From Paenibacillus sp. FSL R7-0345 (GTDB taxonomy: Bacteria; Bacillota; Bacilli; Paenibacillales; Paenibacillaceae): 64,000 nucleotides of DNA. The notes under the pieces were generated by a model, which was given only the letters and a program-made list of their open reading frames with translations, was not told the DNA's origin and made no database searches. Positions 61,235 through 64,000 of the stretch are shown piece by piece. Where the stretch lies: assembly GCF_038595055.1 (NCBI RefSeq), contig NZ_CP152002.1, positions 3,640,501 to 3,704,500 of the forward strand, in the 5' to 3' direction. How positions within the stretch are numbered: the stretch's first letter is position 1; the number at the start of each line of letters is the position of its first letter. The position numbers and the translations under genes were made by a program.

Positions 61235-64000
61235 ATGAAGAGTAACAAACTACCACGGTCATTACTAAAAACACTTTTAATTGTAGTTATGATTTTGGAT
61301 TTGTCTTCAATATCGGTGCAAGCTGCTCCTATCAATGAAACTGCGAACGTACATCAAAGCACTGAAACTGCTATATATGATCAGCCTATAATTCAGGAAA
61401 CAGTTAGCGCCGCTGGTTTTGTTCACCCTGCTGTAGGTTTCACCGGTGATACATTGAGATTAATGCAGCAGCAGATAGCAATTGGAGCAGAGCCCTGGGC
61501 AAGCGCTTTTGAGAGCTTCCGCAACAGTACAAGCGGTTCACTCGATTATGATATCCGCAATCAGAGCAAGGTTGATCCAACAAAACCTGCATATACCAGG
61601 ATTGATAATGATGCCAAAGCAAAAGAGGCTAAGGTGGATGCCGAGGCTGCTTTTACGGATGCAGTGATATGGACAGCAACAGGTGATATTCGCTACCGTG
61701 AAAAGGCAATGTCCATTATTCGGCTATGGTCGCAAATAGACCCAACGAATCCCTCGGGCTTCACAGATTCACATATCAGCATCGGGGATGCTATGTCCAA
61801 TATGGTAAGAGCGGCGGAATTACTGAGGTATACCGATTGCGAGGGAGAATGGGGCTGGACGGAGCAGGACACTACCTTATTTAACCAGAATTTTCTGATG
61901 GCTTTTTATGACGGGAATTTCTATCATAACAATGGCAGATGGATGAATCAGCATGGGATTATATCTTTGGCATACACGATGGCGGCAGTTTTCTCAGATA
62001 ATACTTCTTGGTACAAAGAAGCTGTTGAATGGGCAACAGCCAATAAAACGGCTACATTTAAAGGGCAATCCGGTGATATTTATCATCAAATTCGCTATGT
62101 CACGCAAAATGAACGGACCGGTGAGCCGGTTGAACCTCACGTTCAACTGGTCGAAATGGGCAGGGATATGGGGCATGCCTCAGGCAATACATCAACACTG
62201 TCCATGATTGCCTACATGACTGAAATACAAGGTACAAGGGTGGATCCAGACCCAGCCTCACCGACTTTTGGTGAAATTACAAACGCTGCAAATGGAAAGG
62301 GGATGTTTGAATTTCTGGATAACCGGATTCTGGCAGGGGCAAATGTACTGGCCAAGTATAATTTGGGTTATGATATCCTCTATTCGCCTGTGAACATCAG
62401 CAACGCGGTAATTGCTGACCCTGCCGGAAATTATATGGATACGGTTAGCGACAATGGCAGGGGCCTGGGGTATGCGTCGGAACTGACCTACGGCTACTAT
62501 ATGCACCATATCAATACACCACTTGATCCAAATGATGAGAGAATTAAGTATTTGCATCAATCTATACTCAAACAAGGCGGATTGGCAGCGTTCCCTTCTT
62601 ACGTTCTACTGCAGGGAACCGAAGATCTGGCTACAGGAGAAATAACCGGGCCACCCTTACCGCTCAGTCAACCAACATATGCTGAAGTGAAATCAGCCTA
62701 TGATCGTATGCAGGCCTTTGATTATCTGGGAAGAAGCGCAACAACCAGCACGAGCATATTTAAGGATCAGGATGGTATGCGCTCTGTATTATATGATGTA
62801 CGTTATGAAAATCAGTATACCTGGTATGATCTTGACCTGGACGATACCTACAATAATATAACAATACGGGCTGCAAGCAATTCCAGTGCAGGTACGAAGG
62901 TTGATGTAATTTTACTTGATGATGTTGCGGGGCTGGACCGGACCAATGTAACAGCAGCCAATCTTGCTAGCGGCAAGGTACTTGCAACACTCAAGGTACC
63001 CAATACCGGCTGGTGGACGAATTATACTACAGTGTCAGGGAAACTGAGCCAACCGCTTACAGGACAACATGTAATCGCCTTCAAGTATTATGGAAGTGCT
63101 AACTGGTTGTCTTATCAGATTGCCTTTGATTGGTTTGCTTTCTCTGATAGCTATGCGGGCGGGGAGAATATTGTATCAGAGGGGGTTCTTTCCGGTGCAG
63201 CCTCCACCGTTGCTGAAGGTGTTCAACTAGAGACCGGTGGAACCATTTCCTTCACTAAAATGAATTATGATAGCGGTAACAACAGCATTGAATTACAGGC
63301 TAAGACATCGGATGCTAACGGGAAATTACACTTGTACAGTGGCAGTGAACTGGTTACAACCTATAATTTAACGAATACAGCAGGCTCGCTGATCAAATTT
63401 ACTGCTGATATTGAGGCTGCAGATATTGCAAAAATCACAGGAATTCATGATGTTTCATTAAAATATGAAGGCTCATCGCCCATAGTACTGAAGACTTACA
63501 GAAATATTGAACGAAATCGCCTGGTGTCTGAATCAGGTTCAAATACCAGCAGCTATCAAATTGAAGATCAAGCTGTCCCTATAAGTGGAGGATTCGAGAG
63601 TGATACGGAAGGGCAGATATCTTATGTGAAAGCAGCAAACGGAAGTCTGATCTATTTGAGTCAGGCTGCGCTTCAAGTGGACAGAACTAAAGACTGTATA
63701 GTTTCATTCACCGTTAAGTCAAACGGGAAGGCTACATTGAATTTGATGAGAGATGCATCTGCCGTACCATTTGCAGCTATAGCTATACCGGATACCAAGG
63801 GAGAATGGCTAAGGGTAAGCACTAATATCTCTGACAAATATGTAAGCACCGATGATTATCCGACCAATTTGAAAAGTGTGTTCATCTCCATGAAAGCTGA
63901 GGCTCAGGATACGGAAATACTGCTGGATAGCTATGCGCTTGACCCTGCAGAGATTCCACCTGGTATACAGTTGTCTACTGACCAAGGACATGAGCTTCAA
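61235..64000 (+). CDS. Secreted alginate-lyase-like polysaccharide lyase with CBM6-like domain (3' end outside window)
   Basis: An uninterrupted frame runs from ATG 61235 (GGGAGGTTAAAGG upstream) to the window edge, over 920 codons. The signal peptide is MKSNKLPRSLLKTLLIVVMI and the following hydrophobic residues, cleaved near VQA-AP. Residues about 60-500 form an alginate-lyase-type (alpha/alpha) toroid: AYTRIDNDAKAKEAKVDAEA, WTATGDIRYREKAMSIIRLW, the active-site stretch RWMNQHGIISLAYT (about 235) and VEMGRDMGHASGN (about 307-319, His). From about 500 comes a CBM6-like beta domain (NNITIRAASNSSAGTKVDV, TGQHVIAFKYYGSANWLSYQ), then further beta modules. It would cleave a uronic-acid polymer outside the cell. 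It probably continues with more binding or anchoring domains. Confidence 0.85.
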   Translation, partial: MKSNKLPRSLLKTLLIVVMILDLSSISVQAAPINETANVHQSTETAIYDQPIIQETVSAAGFVHPAVGFTGDTLRLMQQQIAIGAEPWASAFESFRNSTSGSLDYDIRNQSKVDPTKPAYTRIDNDAKAKEAKVDAEAAFTDAVIWTATGDIRYREKAMSIIRLWSQIDPTNPSGFTDSHISIGDAMSNMVRAAELLRYTDCEGEWGWTEQDTTLFNQNFLMAFYDGNFYHNNGRWMNQHGIISLAYTMAAVFSDNTSWYKEAVEWATANKTATFKGQSGDIYHQIRYVTQNERTGEPVEPHVQLVEMGRDMGHASGNTSTLSMIAYMTEIQGTRVDPDPASPTFGEITNAANGKGMFEFLDNRILAGANVLAKYNLGYDILYSPVNISNAVIADPAGNYMDTVSDNGRGLGYASELTYGYYMHHINTPLDPNDERIKYLHQSILKQGGLAAFPSYVLLQGTEDLATGEITGPPLPLSQPTYAEVKSAYDRMQAFDYLGRSATTSTSIFKDQDGMRSVLYDVRYENQYTWYDLDLDDTYNNITIRAASNSSAGTKVDVILLDDVAGLDRTNVTAANLASGKVLATLKVPNTGWWTNYTTVSGKLSQPLTGQHVIAFKYYGSANWLSYQIAFDWFAFSDSYAGGENIVSEGVLSGAASTVAEGVQLETGGTISFTKMNYDSGNNSIELQAKTSDANGKLHLYSGSELVTTYNLTNTAGSLIKFTADIEAADIAKITGIHDVSLKYEGSSPIVLKTYRNIERNRLVSESGSNTSSYQIEDQAVPISGGFESDTEGQISYVKAANGSLIYLSQAALQVDRTKDCIVSFTVKSNGKATLNLMRDASAVPFAAIAIPDTKGEWLRVSTNISDKYVSTDDYPTNLKSVFISMKAEAQDTEILLDSYALDPAEIPPGIQLSTDQGHELQ

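Overview
The window looks like chromosome from a Gram-positive, spore-forming, carbohydrate-degrading bacterium of the Paenibacillus type. I infer this from YesM/YesN-type two-component systems beside ABC sugar transporters, a protein with three S-layer homology (SLH) domains, lipoprotein signal peptides, AGGAGG-type ribosome binding sites, a spore-germination permease remnant and a c-di-AMP riboswitch. No database search was possible, so family names rest on motifs read by eye.

Region 1 (1-12.7 kb) centres on ion homeostasis. A truncated MFS exporter, a decayed IS630-type transposase and a broken GerAB-type permease precede a KtrB-type K+ channel, a CPA1 Na+/H+ antiporter, a ClC transporter with a C-terminal RCK_C domain and an orphan MnhE. 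An HAD phosphatase, mannitol-1-phosphate dehydrogenase and two alpha/beta hydrolases are interspersed. Three look-alike terminator hairpins lie upstream of three of the transport genes. A c-di-AMP riboswitch with its own terminator sits on the minus strand, antisense to the clc 3' region, with no gene downstream of it.

Region 2 (12.7-15.2 kb) holds a DinB-like protein, a TetR/DUF1348 operon with a palindromic operator in its promoter, and a TVP38-type membrane protein.

Region 3 (15.4-28.0 kb) is a sugar-uptake module: histidine kinase, AraC-type response regulator, lipoprotein, two permeases, and an 1863-residue secreted surface esterase made of a tandemly duplicated block plus FN3 and SLH domains. 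The lipoprotein gene and the esterase gene share an almost superimposable promoter cassette (two boxes 21 nt apart, -10 at +34, ATG at +80).

Region 4 (28.2-33.8 kb) is a persulfide/sulfur module: TusA-rhodanese, DsrE-like, rhodanese-metallo-beta-lactamase, TusA, TauE, CstR and three further rhodanese-like proteins, one without its catalytic Cys. Two identical 16-bp operators and a variant overlap the -10 elements of three promoters.

Region 5 (33.8-35.4 kb) is gene debris with inverted repeats.

Region 6 (35.5-64 kb) is a large glycan-degradation region. It contains an AraC regulator, GH2 beta-galactosidase, GH95 fucosidase, a broken GH43, GH39, an odd 2-hydroxyacid dehydrogenase, an AraC regulator, a GH88-type unsaturated uronyl hydrolase, a chimeric pseudogene, an LplB/YtcP-type ABC transporter with its lipoprotein, a second YesM/YesN pair, a cytoplasmic heparinase II/III-like protein and a secreted alginate-lyase-like protein that runs off the right edge. 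The enzyme mix suggests a uronic-acid-containing, fucose/galactose/xylose-decorated polysaccharide. Neither ABC transporter has its own ATPase here, so a shared MsmK/UgpC-type ATPase elsewhere is likely.
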